Shown: positions 53,194-61,661 of the stretch, piece by piece | How positions within the stretch are numbered: position 1 is the first letter of the stretch | Layout of the letters: the number at the start of each line of letters is the position of its first letter | NCBI RefSeq assembly: GCF_003002875.1 | Contig: NZ_PVTH01000005.1 | Coordinates: forward strand, 1 to 64,000 | Direction of reading: 5' to 3' | DNA length: 64,000 nt | Source of the DNA: Arcticibacter pallidicorallinus | GTDB taxonomy: Bacteria; Bacteroidota; Bacteroidia; Sphingobacteriales; Sphingobacteriaceae | Position numbers and translations under genes: made by a program | The notes under the pieces: generated by a model | Seen by the model: only the letters and a program-made list of their open reading frames with translations | What the model was told of the DNA's origin: nothing | The model's database searches: none

Positions 53194-54066
53194 CTAAGTC
53201 TCAGCCGCAACTTTCCCGATAAATGCAGTTTGAAGCATTTTAGTGATGGGACCTGCATCCTGGGTCCGGAACACTTCATTCCCGTCTAAGTGGACAGAGG
53301 TAACAGCGGTGATCTGAACGGTGGTCCCGGTAAGAAAAATTTCATCCACGTTTCTAACTTCATCACTTTGGACAGCCTCTTCTTTAAGCTTTAAACCCAA
53401 ATCTCCACAAAGGTCAATGACCACTCTCCTGGTGATACCCGGCAATATATGATGGCCTTCAGGATGCGTGTACACCGTATTGTTTTTAACGAAGAAGACG
53501 GATGTGTGTGATCCCTCGGTGATATAGCCTTCCCTTGATAAAAGATTCTCTGCCAGGCTCTGCCTGTGCGCTTCGTTGTTTGCTCTGACGTTCGCCATCA
53601 AAGAAATGGATTTGATATCACACCTGTGCCAACGTATATCTTCGGAAATCATCACACTGGCGAGCTTATTCTCGAACCCCCTCAATGTGATTGGGTACGC
53701 ATAAAGCAGAACACTGGGCTTTACATCCTCAGGAAAAAAATGTGTACGAGGTGCCACCCCCCTTGTCACCTGTATATAAATTGCAGCATCAGAGCCATGC
53801 AGAGAGGAGCGTTCCAGGCACTGGCGCAACAGCGGGCGCAAGTCGTCTACGTCAAATCCAATCCCGACAGCGTCCAGTCCTGCCTGAAAGCGGAGCATAT
53901 GCCCCTCGACGGCAAACGGCTGTCCGTTATAAACAGGGATCACTTCATAAATTCCGTCACCGAGCATGTATCCGCGGTCGAAAACAGAAACAAACGCTTT
54001 GTCGTGGGCCAGCCAATCACCGTTGAGATACACCAACTCCGGAAAAGATTTTTTCAAAGATGCCAT
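53194..54066 (-). CDS. Class IV aminotransferase, D-amino-acid-transaminase-like
   Basis: The 290-residue protein has the fold-type IV PLP pattern: FDRGYMLGDGIYEVIPVYNG, RWHRCDIKSISLMANV with the PLP Lys152, and EGSHTSVFFVKN. The CDIKS context resembles Bacillus D-amino acid transaminase more than the branched-chain enzymes. It would interconvert D-alanine and D-glutamate through their keto acids for cell-wall precursors. A catabolic or promiscuous role cannot be excluded. Confidence 0.87.
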   Translation of the reverse strand: MASLKKSFPELVYLNGDWLAHDKAFVSVFDRGYMLGDGIYEVIPVYNGQPFAVEGHMLRFQAGLDAVGIGFDVDDLRPLLRQCLERSSLHGSDAAIYIQVTRGVAPRTHFFPEDVKPSVLLYAYPITLRGFENKLASVMISEDIRWHRCDIKSISLMANVRANNEAHRQSLAENLLSREGYITEGSHTSVFFVKNNTVYTHPEGHHILPGITRRVVIDLCGDLGLKLKEEAVQSDEVRNVDEIFLTGTTVQITAVTSVHLDGNEVFRTQDAGPITKMLQTAFIGKVAAET

Positions 54067-54151
54067 GGAATAAAATTGATTAGTGAATAGTGTACAGATG
54101 TTACAGCAATGTACACAAAAAATAAATAATTGTAAGGATCGCTTTTTTATT

Positions 54152-54167
54152 TACGAAATCATTCGTA
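54152..54167. promoter_or_regulatory. BlaI-type operator, upstream copy
   Basis: TACGAA-ATCA-TTCGTA is a 6-bp inverted repeat with a 4-nt centre. It resembles MecI/BlaI operators in size, and an identical copy follows 24 bp downstream. It lies 32 nt before the regulator start, so autoregulation is expected. Confidence 0.75.
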
Positions 54168-54175
54168 TAATTACA

Positions 54176-54191
54176 TACGAAATCATTCGTA
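54176..54191. promoter_or_regulatory. BlaI-type operator, downstream copy
   Basis: An exact second copy of TACGAAATCATTCGTA, ending 7 nt before the BlaI-type ATG at 54199. Two dimer sites in tandem at a spacing near two helical turns would allow cooperative repression. Confidence 0.75.
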
Positions 54192-54198
54192 CATCATA

Positions 54199-54576
54199 AT
54201 GACCAGCAAACTAACAGATAGTGAACTAGAAATCCTGCAGATACTTTGGGAGCTTAAAAGCGCCACAGTGAGGGAAGTGAATGAAGTGTTGTCGAAAAAC
54301 AAAGACAAGGAAGTTGGTTATACTACAACCCTTAAGCTGATGCAAATCATGCATGAGAAGGAATTGGTTGCTCGGGACGTTAGCTCCCGCACGCATATAT
54401 ACAGGCCGCTGATCAGTCAGAAAGACACTCAGGTGAACCTCCTGAGTAAGATTATCGACACAGTGTTTAACGGCTCACCCGCTCAGCTGGTCATGCAGGC
54501 GCTGGACAGCAAAAAATCGTCTCCCAAAGAAATAGAGCTTATACGCGAATACTTAGAACAGATCCAAAAACGATAA
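54199..54576 (+). CDS. BlaI/MecI/CopY-family repressor
   Basis: The 125-residue protein is a winged-helix repressor of the penicillinase family: LTDSELEILQILWELKSATVREVNE, GYTTTLKLMQIMHEKELV. A C-terminal dimerisation helix pair follows. It should bind the twin operators upstream and be inactivated by cleavage through the membrane metallopeptidase encoded 4 nt downstream. The genes it controls beyond this pair are unknown; no beta-lactamase is nearby. Confidence 0.93.
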   Translation: MTSKLTDSELEILQILWELKSATVREVNEVLSKNKDKEVGYTTTLKLMQIMHEKELVARDVSSRTHIYRPLISQKDTQVNLLSKIIDTVFNGSPAQLVMQALDSKKSSPKEIELIREYLEQIQKR

Positions 54577-54580
54577 AATT

Positions 54581-56197
54581 ATGGGAACCTCTGCATTCAT
54601 TGAAGCCCTGACCGAAACGCTGCTTATATCTACGGCGCAGGCTTTTGCGATTGTGCTTTTTTTCAGAGTAATGTTTGGCGCAGTGCCCGATATTCCGTCT
54701 GCAATTAAATACAGACTATGGTATTCGTCGCTCGTTCTGATCTTCGGACTTTTCATATATACCTTGTTCTCGCTTTATCACCGAAAGCTGGAGATGGACA
54801 CTGTGATTAGTGCGATTCAGGCAACTCAGGCAGATACACAGCAGATCTCATGGCTGGAAAAGGTGGAGGCCTGGAAGCGGGAATACGCCAAGCCTATTGC
54901 ATTGCTGTATTTTACGGGTGTAGTTATACAATTACTTTCTTTGGCTCTTGCATGGTTCAGAACCCGCTCTTTGGGTAAGGGCGATCCCCTTTTGCAGGAT
55001 CCTGTCTGGCTAGCGAAGTTAAACGCATTGAGTAAGAAGCTCGGCGTTGTGAAACATGTCACGCTGCATGTATCAGAAAGGATTAAGGTTCCTTTAACAG
55101 CAGGCTTTATAAAGCCGGTTATACTTTTGCCGGTGGCCATGGTTTCCAGGTTGAGTCCTGAGCAGGTTGAATCTATACTTTTACATGAGTTAGCTCACAT
55201 CAAGAGGCTTGACTACCTTTGGAATATGATCCAGAAAGTCATTGAAAGCATCCTTTTCTTTAATCCTTTTGTCTGGCTGATCGTGAAAGAAATAAATAAG
55301 GAACGTGAGTATTGCTGTGATGAAATCGTCGTCAGCAAGACATCCGATCCCTTGACCTACGCAAAGGCTTTACTTCAACTGGAAGTTGAAGTAAAGTGCA
55401 ATGAACTGGCCATGTGTGCCAATGGTAATGAGAAATATCCGCTTCTGGATAGAATCAAGAGAGTTTCAGGAATGACTAACCCGGATCCATCACCAAAAAC
55501 AGGATTGATTGTTCTGGCCACTATTCTGTGTGTGGGATTGTCTCTTGCCGTCGCATTACCACAGGAAGAGAAAGATATTGTTATTGTAAAGAACGAAAAG
55601 TTATCCGGTAAGCAGCAACAAACGACAGTTCATAGCATAGAAGAAAGTATATCTTCGGCAGATAATGACGAAGGGCGGCCTGTTCTTAATAAATTTCTGG
55701 TAAGAGCTGCCACAAAAGCGAATACAATATGCCTGGAGGACGCAACTATTGGTTTGCATCAGGATGAACTAAGGAAGCACGCTGAAGCAGTCAGGGAACA
55801 TGCGTTGCTTCGGGCCAAACATCATGCGAGTATCCGTCAGCATGCCGAAGAGTTGAAGAAGCATATTGAAGGTCAGGATTTGAAAGATATGCAACAGGAA
55901 CTGGCTAAACACAGCGCAGCTATAGCGGAGGCCGCGCTGGATTTACAGCATCTTGAAGAGCTTCGTCTTCCCCCTCCTCCGCCTGAACTTCCTAAAGAAC
56001 AAGGAAAGCTACATCAGCAAATCGAGAAACTACAAAGGAAATTTGAAAGTCCGGAGTGGCAAGCTAAACACATCGCGCTTCTCAGAAAAGTAACCAATGC
56101 TACCAGGAAGGTAACATCGGTTGATTGGGGTCAAACAGGCGAAGAGATCAGCGTTCATGTAGAAGAACTGGTAAAAGGATTCGACAGCTTGCCTTAG
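54581..56197 (+). CDS. BlaR1/MecR1-type M56 membrane metallopeptidase
   Basis: The 538-residue protein has about four membrane segments. The M56 zinc peptidase site has His202, Glu203 and His206 in LLHELAHIKRLDYLWN, then EYCCDEIV. A last membrane span is near residue 310. The periplasmic part (about 330-538) is not a penicillin-binding sensor. It is a long charged helical region rich in His, Glu, Lys and Gln with heptad-like periodicity and a short LPPPPPELP break. The signal sensed is therefore not evident. It forms an operon with the BlaI-type repressor. Confidence 0.9.
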   Translation: MGTSAFIEALTETLLISTAQAFAIVLFFRVMFGAVPDIPSAIKYRLWYSSLVLIFGLFIYTLFSLYHRKLEMDTVISAIQATQADTQQISWLEKVEAWKREYAKPIALLYFTGVVIQLLSLALAWFRTRSLGKGDPLLQDPVWLAKLNALSKKLGVVKHVTLHVSERIKVPLTAGFIKPVILLPVAMVSRLSPEQVESILLHELAHIKRLDYLWNMIQKVIESILFFNPFVWLIVKEINKEREYCCDEIVVSKTSDPLTYAKALLQLEVEVKCNELAMCANGNEKYPLLDRIKRVSGMTNPDPSPKTGLIVLATILCVGLSLAVALPQEEKDIVIVKNEKLSGKQQQTTVHSIEESISSADNDEGRPVLNKFLVRAATKANTICLEDATIGLHQDELRKHAEAVREHALLRAKHHASIRQHAEELKKHIEGQDLKDMQQELAKHSAAIAEAALDLQHLEELRLPPPPPELPKEQGKLHQQIEKLQRKFESPEWQAKHIALLRKVTNATRKVTSVDWGQTGEEISVHVEELVKGFDSLP

Positions 56198-56279
56198 AAA
56201 ACTATCTTTAAGTTGCTTTAGGAGCCAATCTGTCCTGAGGCTTCCTTTAGTTCGTCAATATTAATTTTACGCATTTTCA

Positions 56280-57074
56280 TTAAGGCGGCGTTACTTGAGG
56301 AGCTGTGTCGGGATCCGTCATGAGGGTGCTTAACGTGGAAGGGATAATCTGCCACCAGACGCCAAAGGAATCCTGACACCAACCGCATTGGCTTTCCTTA
56401 CCTCCTTCAGTGAGGTTTAGCCAGTAAAAGTCGATTTCTTCCTGCGTATCACAGGTCAATACTAAACTTATACCCTCATTAAAAGCAAAGGCATGCGACA
56501 TTGAACTGTCCATTGCGCCGAAACGGCATCCGTCAATATAGAACTGGGAATATTTGACGTTTCCCGCTGTGTCGTGATCACCCGCTTCATATCGGGCAAT
56601 CAGTTCTACGTTAGAGTTTTTAAATAGGGAGGTGTAAAAATTAATGGCTTTCTCCGCATTTCCGTTCTGCTTACCGACAAACATCAATGCAGGGAAGATG
56701 TCAGGATCCTCAAGCCCCTTCTTAGCAAGCGACAGCTGCCATGAAACCCCGTACCGGTCTTCTACCCACCCGTATCTATCGCTCCAGGGATAGCTGTCTA
56801 AGGGCATTAGAACCTTGCCGGCATCACTTAGTAAGTTCCAGGCCCGATCGACTTCCTCTCCCGATTCGCAGATGGTAAAGAAAGATATTGAAGGATTGGG
56901 TTTGAAGTGCGGTCCTCCGTTAAGACCCATAAAGGGTTTATTCTTGATGGAAAAACTGCACACGAAAGGCGTACACTCTTCAAGTTTGCTACCGTTGAAA
57001 GCTGAACAGTAAAGTCTTGCGGCTTCTTCTGCCCTTCCATCAAACCAAAGGCAGGGATAAACGGGCTTTTTCAT
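56280..57074 (-). CDS. Two-domain VOC (PhnB-like) protein, 3' end frameshifted
   Basis: The 264-residue product has two PhnB-type VOC domains (PCLWFDGRAEEAARLYCSAF; ALMFVGKQNGNAEKAINFY). It ends abruptly at APQVTPP. In a neighbouring frame the sequence continues as ALMKMRKINIDELKEA to a stop at 56218-56220. That is the normal C-terminal tail of the family, so one base has been lost or gained near 56284-56291. The rest of the gene is intact. It starts directly after the DinB gene's stop in a VOC-DinB-VOC operon. Function unknown, perhaps metal-dependent resistance or isomerisation. Confidence 0.85.
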   Translation of the reverse strand: MKKPVYPCLWFDGRAEEAARLYCSAFNGSKLEECTPFVCSFSIKNKPFMGLNGGPHFKPNPSISFFTICESGEEVDRAWNLLSDAGKVLMPLDSYPWSDRYGWVEDRYGVSWQLSLAKKGLEDPDIFPALMFVGKQNGNAEKAINFYTSLFKNSNVELIARYEAGDHDTAGNVKYSQFYIDGCRFGAMDSSMSHAFAFNEGISLVLTCDTQEEIDFYWLNLTEGGKESQCGWCQDSFGVWWQIIPSTLSTLMTDPDTAPQVTPP

Positions 57075-57707
57075 CTATTTCTTGGGAAAGTTCTTGTCTG
57101 CTTTGACCTCTTCTATTTGAAGTGTATGCCGGGAGGTATGTCCGGCGATAAACAGGAATGATTGATAAGCGTCGATCGGTCCAAATGGCGAGTCAGTGAT
57201 GTGATCACGAAGGTCACTCTCTTTCACAGCATCCAGATACCCTAGAATCACTTTCCTATTATTTTGCAAATCAGTCAGTGCGTCTGAGACATTATTGAGC
57301 TGGTTTTTTCCGGTTATGTCATCAGTGGCTTTGGCTTTGAAGGACCTGTCAGTGATTCCCCTCACGATTTCCTCATCTTTCGATTTGACTTCAGACCGGC
57401 GCTCTGGCGTAGCGGGCTTCTCCATTGTCTGCTTAGCATAATCAAATAGCGTTTTTTCAGTCGCAAGAATGTGCTCCATGCACTGCGCCACAGACCATCT
57501 GTCGGCCGCGGGCTTGAAATGAAGCTGAGCCGAACTTAGGCCTTCCGTACTTTTCTTTAGCGCCTCAAAGGTTTCTTGGTAATAATTAAGAAGAAATTCC
57601 TTTCCGTTCGACGATGTGGCCGAGGTCTGGTTATTTGAAACTTGTTGTGCATTGATGCTGCCGGCTGCTAACAGTAGCACCAGTAACAGGTATCCTAAGC
57701 GTTTCAT
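57075..57707 (-). CDS. Secreted DinB-family protein
   Basis: The 210-residue protein has a signal peptide (MKRLGYLLLVLLLAAGSINAQ) and a DinB-like four-helix bundle. The conserved His residues are in VAQCMEHILATE and FIAGHTSRHTLQIEEV, a metal site. Most DinB proteins are cytoplasmic thiol-dependent enzymes, so the export signal marks a periplasmic variant known in Bacteroidota. It overlaps the upstream VOC gene by 4 nt and directly abuts the downstream one. Confidence 0.87.
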   Translation of the reverse strand: MKRLGYLLLVLLLAAGSINAQQVSNNQTSATSSNGKEFLLNYYQETFEALKKSTEGLSSAQLHFKPAADRWSVAQCMEHILATEKTLFDYAKQTMEKPATPERRSEVKSKDEEIVRGITDRSFKAKATDDITGKNQLNNVSDALTDLQNNRKVILGYLDAVKESDLRDHITDSPFGPIDAYQSFLFIAGHTSRHTLQIEEVKADKNFPKK

Positions 57708-58132
57708 AATGTTGGTTGTTGGTTAGCATAATTTATCATCCAGAAAGTACCAAACTTGTCTTGGAATGAGCCAAAATAGTCGCCCCAAAACATGTCTTCC
57801 AAGGGCATTTCGATCTTTCCTCCTTCGGAGAGCCCATTGAAGATCCTTTCTGCTTCCTCCCGGCTCTCCGGAGAAACGGATATATAATTATTGTTGCCGT
57901 TCACCAATGTATGACCTTGGGATTTGATACAATCAGACGCCATTAGAAACTGGCCGTCGCCTATTGGTATGGAAACGTGCAAGGCAAGGTTTTTCTCCTC
58001 ATCCGACAGCCCTTCTGTCCCGGGTGCGGAACCCATTTTTTGGATAAATAATTCACCGCCAAAGACAGACTGATAAAACTGGAACGCTTTCTCGGCGTTG
58101 CCGTCAAAGTTAAGATACGGATTGAGCTTCAT
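57704..58132 (-). CDS. Single-domain VOC (PhnB-like) protein
   Basis: The 142-residue protein has the PhnB pattern: KLNPYLNFDGNAEKAFQFYQSVFGGEL, the EEAERIFNGLSEGGKIEMPLEDMFWGDYFG stretch and KFGTFWMINY. The start ATG at 58132 is chosen over 58180 because it matches the family N-terminus. It heads the VOC-DinB-VOC set, 103 nt after the Crp-type regulator. Confidence 0.88.
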   Translation of the reverse strand: MKLNPYLNFDGNAEKAFQFYQSVFGGELFIQKMGSAPGTEGLSDEEKNLALHVSIPIGDGQFLMASDCIKSQGHTLVNGNNNYISVSPESREEAERIFNGLSEGGKIEMPLEDMFWGDYFGSFQDKFGTFWMINYANQQPTL

Positions 58133-58235
58133 GTTGAGATTTAATTTAGTTGTGTAATTGATTGAACCTATGCTGGTCAACCAAAACTATGATAACCTCA
58201 GGAAAATCCACTTGCCATAAGACAAGAAACTACTC

Positions 58236-58811
58236 TCAACTTTCGCGTACAAGTTCCTTTCTGATTCTGCTAAGAGATGTATCTGTGATTCCCAAATAGC
58301 TGGCGATATACTTCAAAGGCGACTGTTGAAGAATTTGCGGATGCTTTGATCGCAGGGTTTTGTATCTTTCGCTTGCCGATTCTGTTATCATGGAAATAGT
58401 GCGTTGCTTTAACTCAAACAAGCTTCCGGACATCCACGCGCGGCCCCACTCGTTAAACCCCTTTATGGAGTGATATAAAATTTGAAAATCATTCAAAGGA
58501 ATTGAATAGCATTCACAATCTGTAAGTGCCTGAAAGTATTCAACCGCGGGAATCTCATGGAATAACGATATCACATCAATCGCCAGTTCATTTTCACCAA
58601 CAAAGCCTGTTGTTATATCATTTCCCTCATAGTCATATACGTATGATCGTATAAGACCCTTCTCCACACAGAAATATTTTTTTGCGATCTGATCCTTTTT
58701 TAATAAATAGTCTCCTTTTTTAAAGTGAACTTTCTCATGGGCATTGATTATTGTGTTAACATCCTCGGGAGATAATAAAGGGTGTTGATAGATTCTCTTT
58801 AAAACTGACAT
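58236..58811 (-). CDS. Crp/Fnr-family regulator
   Basis: The 191-residue protein has an N-terminal cyclic-nucleotide-binding-like barrel (HFKKGDYLLKKDQIAKKYFCVEKGLI) and a C-terminal helix-turn-helix (PLKYIASYLGITDTSLSRIRKEL). No Cys for an iron-sulfur cluster is seen in the sensor region. It lies just upstream of, and in line with, the VOC-DinB-VOC genes and may control them or be co-transcribed. Confidence 0.9.
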   Translation of the reverse strand: MSVLKRIYQHPLLSPEDVNTIINAHEKVHFKKGDYLLKKDQIAKKYFCVEKGLIRSYVYDYEGNDITTGFVGENELAIDVISLFHEIPAVEYFQALTDCECYSIPLNDFQILYHSIKGFNEWGRAWMSGSLFELKQRTISMITESASERYKTLRSKHPQILQQSPLKYIASYLGITDTSLSRIRKELVRES

Positions 58812-58965
58812 CTGGTTGGTTCGTTAGTGATAGGTATGACGTATAAAGGCTTCTATACGTACTAACTTAATCAATTCCGCGGAAAAATCACCTTCAAAAC
58901 GAGATAAAAAATCACCGTTTGCTGCTTTACCAGGAAATAGGATACCATGAGAACAGGCATTAAGC

Positions 58966-59002
58966 GAGCACAAAGCCAGTCCGAAGAATCAACTCTGTGC
59001 TC
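58966..59002 (-). terminator. Possible terminator of the efflux operon
   Basis: GAGCACAAAG and CTCTGTGCTC form a 10-bp stem with one imperfect pair and a 17-nt loop, 25 nt after the transporter stop. There is no T tract, so the call is tentative. The 215-nt gap around it holds nothing else recognised. Confidence 0.3.
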
Positions 59003-59026
59003 AGGCCTGAAATATCGCTCCCGGGA

Positions 59027-60604
59027 TCAGTTTTCTTCAGTTATTTCTTTCCTTAACATCTTTCTAATCGTCCGCATCTTGGGATATAATGCCTTGACAG
59101 GAAGGTAAGGGTACTTGTAGAAGATAAATAATATGAAGCATACCATACACCAGATCAACAGATAACCGTAAAGCTCTTTAAAAGAAACCATCAGAACCTG
59201 TTTCTGAAGTATTTCTTCCAGCATTGTAGAGGATACACTTAAAAGCTGATGGTTAACCCGGTCCAGATTTGCTGTAAGTAGTTGAAAGTTCTTTTTGGCA
59301 ATATCGCTGAATAAATGGTGAATAATGGCAGAGCCAATGGCGCTACCGCATGCAGCACTAACAAATGCCTGAACAGAAACCGCTTGAAAGAAATGATGAA
59401 ACGGAACTTTTACCAGATTGGTAAGCAATACAATGGCTATAGTCACATAGCCGAAATTCCGGAAAAAGACAGGAGCTATTAACATTCGCTTGGTTGTCTG
59501 GTAATCGATCATAAAGTACATCAAAAAAAGATAGACCATGACCGCTCCGAAGCCGATCAAAAAAGTTGCCTTGTATGAGTTCTTCTTTGATGCGAAGAAG
59601 TAGAAGGCAAAGGCAGAACCAGCTACCACACCAAGAAGTCCCATCAGATTAACGTGAATCAGATGCGTTGCATCGTACCTCAAGACTTCATCGTAGTAAA
59701 TATGCTCGATGAGATGAGCCGGTGCGAGAAATACATCGATGATGACATATAATATAAGTGGAATGTAGACCGCTTTATACCGGAAGGTCTGTAATGCAAT
59801 GAAAGGATGCCGGATGAACGATGCGCGATAAATATTCAGGCAAAGAAGGACAAATAAAAACAAGCTGGCAGTTCGAATTTCTTCGCTACTCCACCAGTCG
59901 TAGTGTTCACCGTAAATGCTGATGAAGTTGATAGATAACAGGATCAGCCCCCACATCAATCCTCCCAGCCAGTCTATTCCGAACAGAGGAAATGCCCTTC
60001 CATAACGGTTATTGTTGAAAATAAGCAATGTCATCATGACCAAAAATAGCAGAGCGCCTACAACGAACCAATGCATGTACTGCCAGTTAGAAAAAAGTGC
60101 GAGATACATATTCGGAATACCCGAAAGCAGGATACTGCCCTGTACCAACAGGTATATGTAACAAAAGAAAATACTCAAGTCGCGTTTAGGTGTAAGCCAT
60201 AGCTGGATAGTTGAATTACACTCAAAAGTTCCCCACATCCGGAATACCCCGGCAAAAAAACATGTCGTTACCAGGACAAAGACATTTTGAGTATAGATAC
60301 AGATAATGTTACAAACGACTAAGGCTACGCTGCAAACAAGAAAAGAAAACTTAGATGTAAATCTCATTTTCAGGCGAAGCATAAAAGCAAACACTAACGC
60401 CATTCCTGCCAGGGACGCATATCCTGCCATCAAAATATCTTCCTGCAGTAATGCTGTAGAACCAGCCATCTCGTTTGCTGTTGCCAGATAGACACCGCCC
60501 GAGAGCTGAAAAATTAAGACAAATACGATAATTATGTAGGGCTTAAGCTTTTCAGGTACGAAGTCATTGATTGCGGGGATCGAAAAAGGTCCGTGATGTT
60601 GCAT
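59027..60604 (-). CDS. EmrB/DHA2-type MFS efflux transporter
   Basis: The 525-residue protein has about 14 membrane segments, as in DHA2-type drug exporters, and is encoded directly after a membrane-fusion protein and a TolC-like channel. It lacks the strongly conserved DHA motifs of proteobacterial EmrB, so assignment rests on topology and context. It would drive efflux of hydrophobic compounds with the proton gradient. It starts 6 nt after the membrane-fusion gene. Confidence 0.85.
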   Translation of the reverse strand: MQHHGPFSIPAINDFVPEKLKPYIIIVFVLIFQLSGGVYLATANEMAGSTALLQEDILMAGYASLAGMALVFAFMLRLKMRFTSKFSFLVCSVALVVCNIICIYTQNVFVLVTTCFFAGVFRMWGTFECNSTIQLWLTPKRDLSIFFCYIYLLVQGSILLSGIPNMYLALFSNWQYMHWFVVGALLFLVMMTLLIFNNNRYGRAFPLFGIDWLGGLMWGLILLSINFISIYGEHYDWWSSEEIRTASLFLFVLLCLNIYRASFIRHPFIALQTFRYKAVYIPLILYVIIDVFLAPAHLIEHIYYDEVLRYDATHLIHVNLMGLLGVVAGSAFAFYFFASKKNSYKATFLIGFGAVMVYLFLMYFMIDYQTTKRMLIAPVFFRNFGYVTIAIVLLTNLVKVPFHHFFQAVSVQAFVSAACGSAIGSAIIHHLFSDIAKKNFQLLTANLDRVNHQLLSVSSTMLEEILQKQVLMVSFKELYGYLLIWCMVCFILFIFYKYPYLPVKALYPKMRTIRKMLRKEITEEN

Positions 60605-60610
60605 AGAATA

Positions 60611-61645
60611 TTAATATTTTACAGATCCCTGCACATTCATTCCTGCACGAAGTCGCTGAATGTATCTTGCGTCGTTATCTTTCGCAAATTCGATGCGTAC
60701 CGGGATTCGTTGCTCAACTTTGACAAAGTTTCCTGCTGAGTTGTCTTGTGGGATAACAGAAAAGCTAGCGCCAGTTGCATTTGAAATCGATTTGACTACG
60801 CCAGTTAGCTTGACGCCGGGAAGTGCGTCTACTTCCATTTCCACGTTCTGGCCCTCCTTAATGTGCGACGTTTGTGTTTCTTTAAAATTCGCTATAACCC
60901 ATTTTTCATTTTTGTCTACCAGGTCAACGATCGTCTGACCGGGCTGGATCAGCTGGCCGACCTGTAGATTCTTCCGGCCAGTAAATCCGTCTGTCGGTGC
61001 GAGAATCGCGGTGTAAGAGAGATTCAGTGCAGCCAGATCCAGCGCCGCTTTTGCAAGTCGTATTCCTGCTTGATTTTGCGACAATCGGCTGTTTTGTTCT
61101 CTCGTTAACAAAATACTCGACTGCTTCTGACTCTGAAGGGATCTGTATCTCGCATTCAGGGACATGTATTTGGCGTAAACACCGTCGTACTCCTGCTGAG
61201 TAGCAGATTCTTGAGCCAATAAGTTCTTATAGCGCCTATGCTCTTTCTCGGCATGATCGAGCAAGGCTTTCACCTCAGCGAGAGCAGCGTCTGAGACGAT
61301 AATATTGTTTTGTGCAGTAGTAACGGATGAAGTAGCTACTCGTTTAGCAGCGAGTGCATTTTCGTAGTCTGCCCCTACTTGTGCTAAACGAAATTTGAAT
61401 TCTGTGTCTTCGACTAAAAGTAACGTGTCGCCCTTCCTTACCTCCTGATACTCATCAAACCGTATTTCCTTGACGAAGCCCGATATACGGGAGTTAACAG
61501 GAACGATGAGTTGCTTGACCTGGGCGTTATCTGTATATTCCACGTTTCCCAGATGGACGAATTTTGCAGCCACATAGACGATTCCTGCCCCTACTGTAAT
61601 AACCGCAAGGATATTGTAAAATAGTTTTTTCTTTTTGTGTGTCAT
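60611..61645 (-). CDS. EmrA/HlyD-type membrane-fusion protein
   Basis: The 344-residue protein has one N-terminal membrane anchor (LFYNILAVITVGAGIVYVAA), and a barrel-lipoyl half (VEYTDNAQVKQLIVPVNSRISGFV). A long alpha-hairpin (about residues 95-200) and the second half-lipoyl (LSYTAILAPTDGFTGRK, GQLIQPGQ) follow. It bridges the inner-membrane transporter and the outer-membrane channel. It is 16 nt after the channel gene. Confidence 0.93.
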   Translation of the reverse strand: MTHKKKKLFYNILAVITVGAGIVYVAAKFVHLGNVEYTDNAQVKQLIVPVNSRISGFVKEIRFDEYQEVRKGDTLLLVEDTEFKFRLAQVGADYENALAAKRVATSSVTTAQNNIIVSDAALAEVKALLDHAEKEHRRYKNLLAQESATQQEYDGVYAKYMSLNARYRSLQSQKQSSILLTREQNSRLSQNQAGIRLAKAALDLAALNLSYTAILAPTDGFTGRKNLQVGQLIQPGQTIVDLVDKNEKWVIANFKETQTSHIKEGQNVEMEVDALPGVKLTGVVKSISNATGASFSVIPQDNSAGNFVKVEQRIPVRIEFAKDNDARYIQRLRAGMNVQGSVKY

Positions 61646-61661
61646 GATTGATTTGTGATGA

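Noticed and set aside
54199-56197. BlaI/BlaR1-type pair as evidence of beta-lactam resistance
   Set aside because: No penicillin-binding sensor domain in the peptidase and no beta-lactamase gene nearby.
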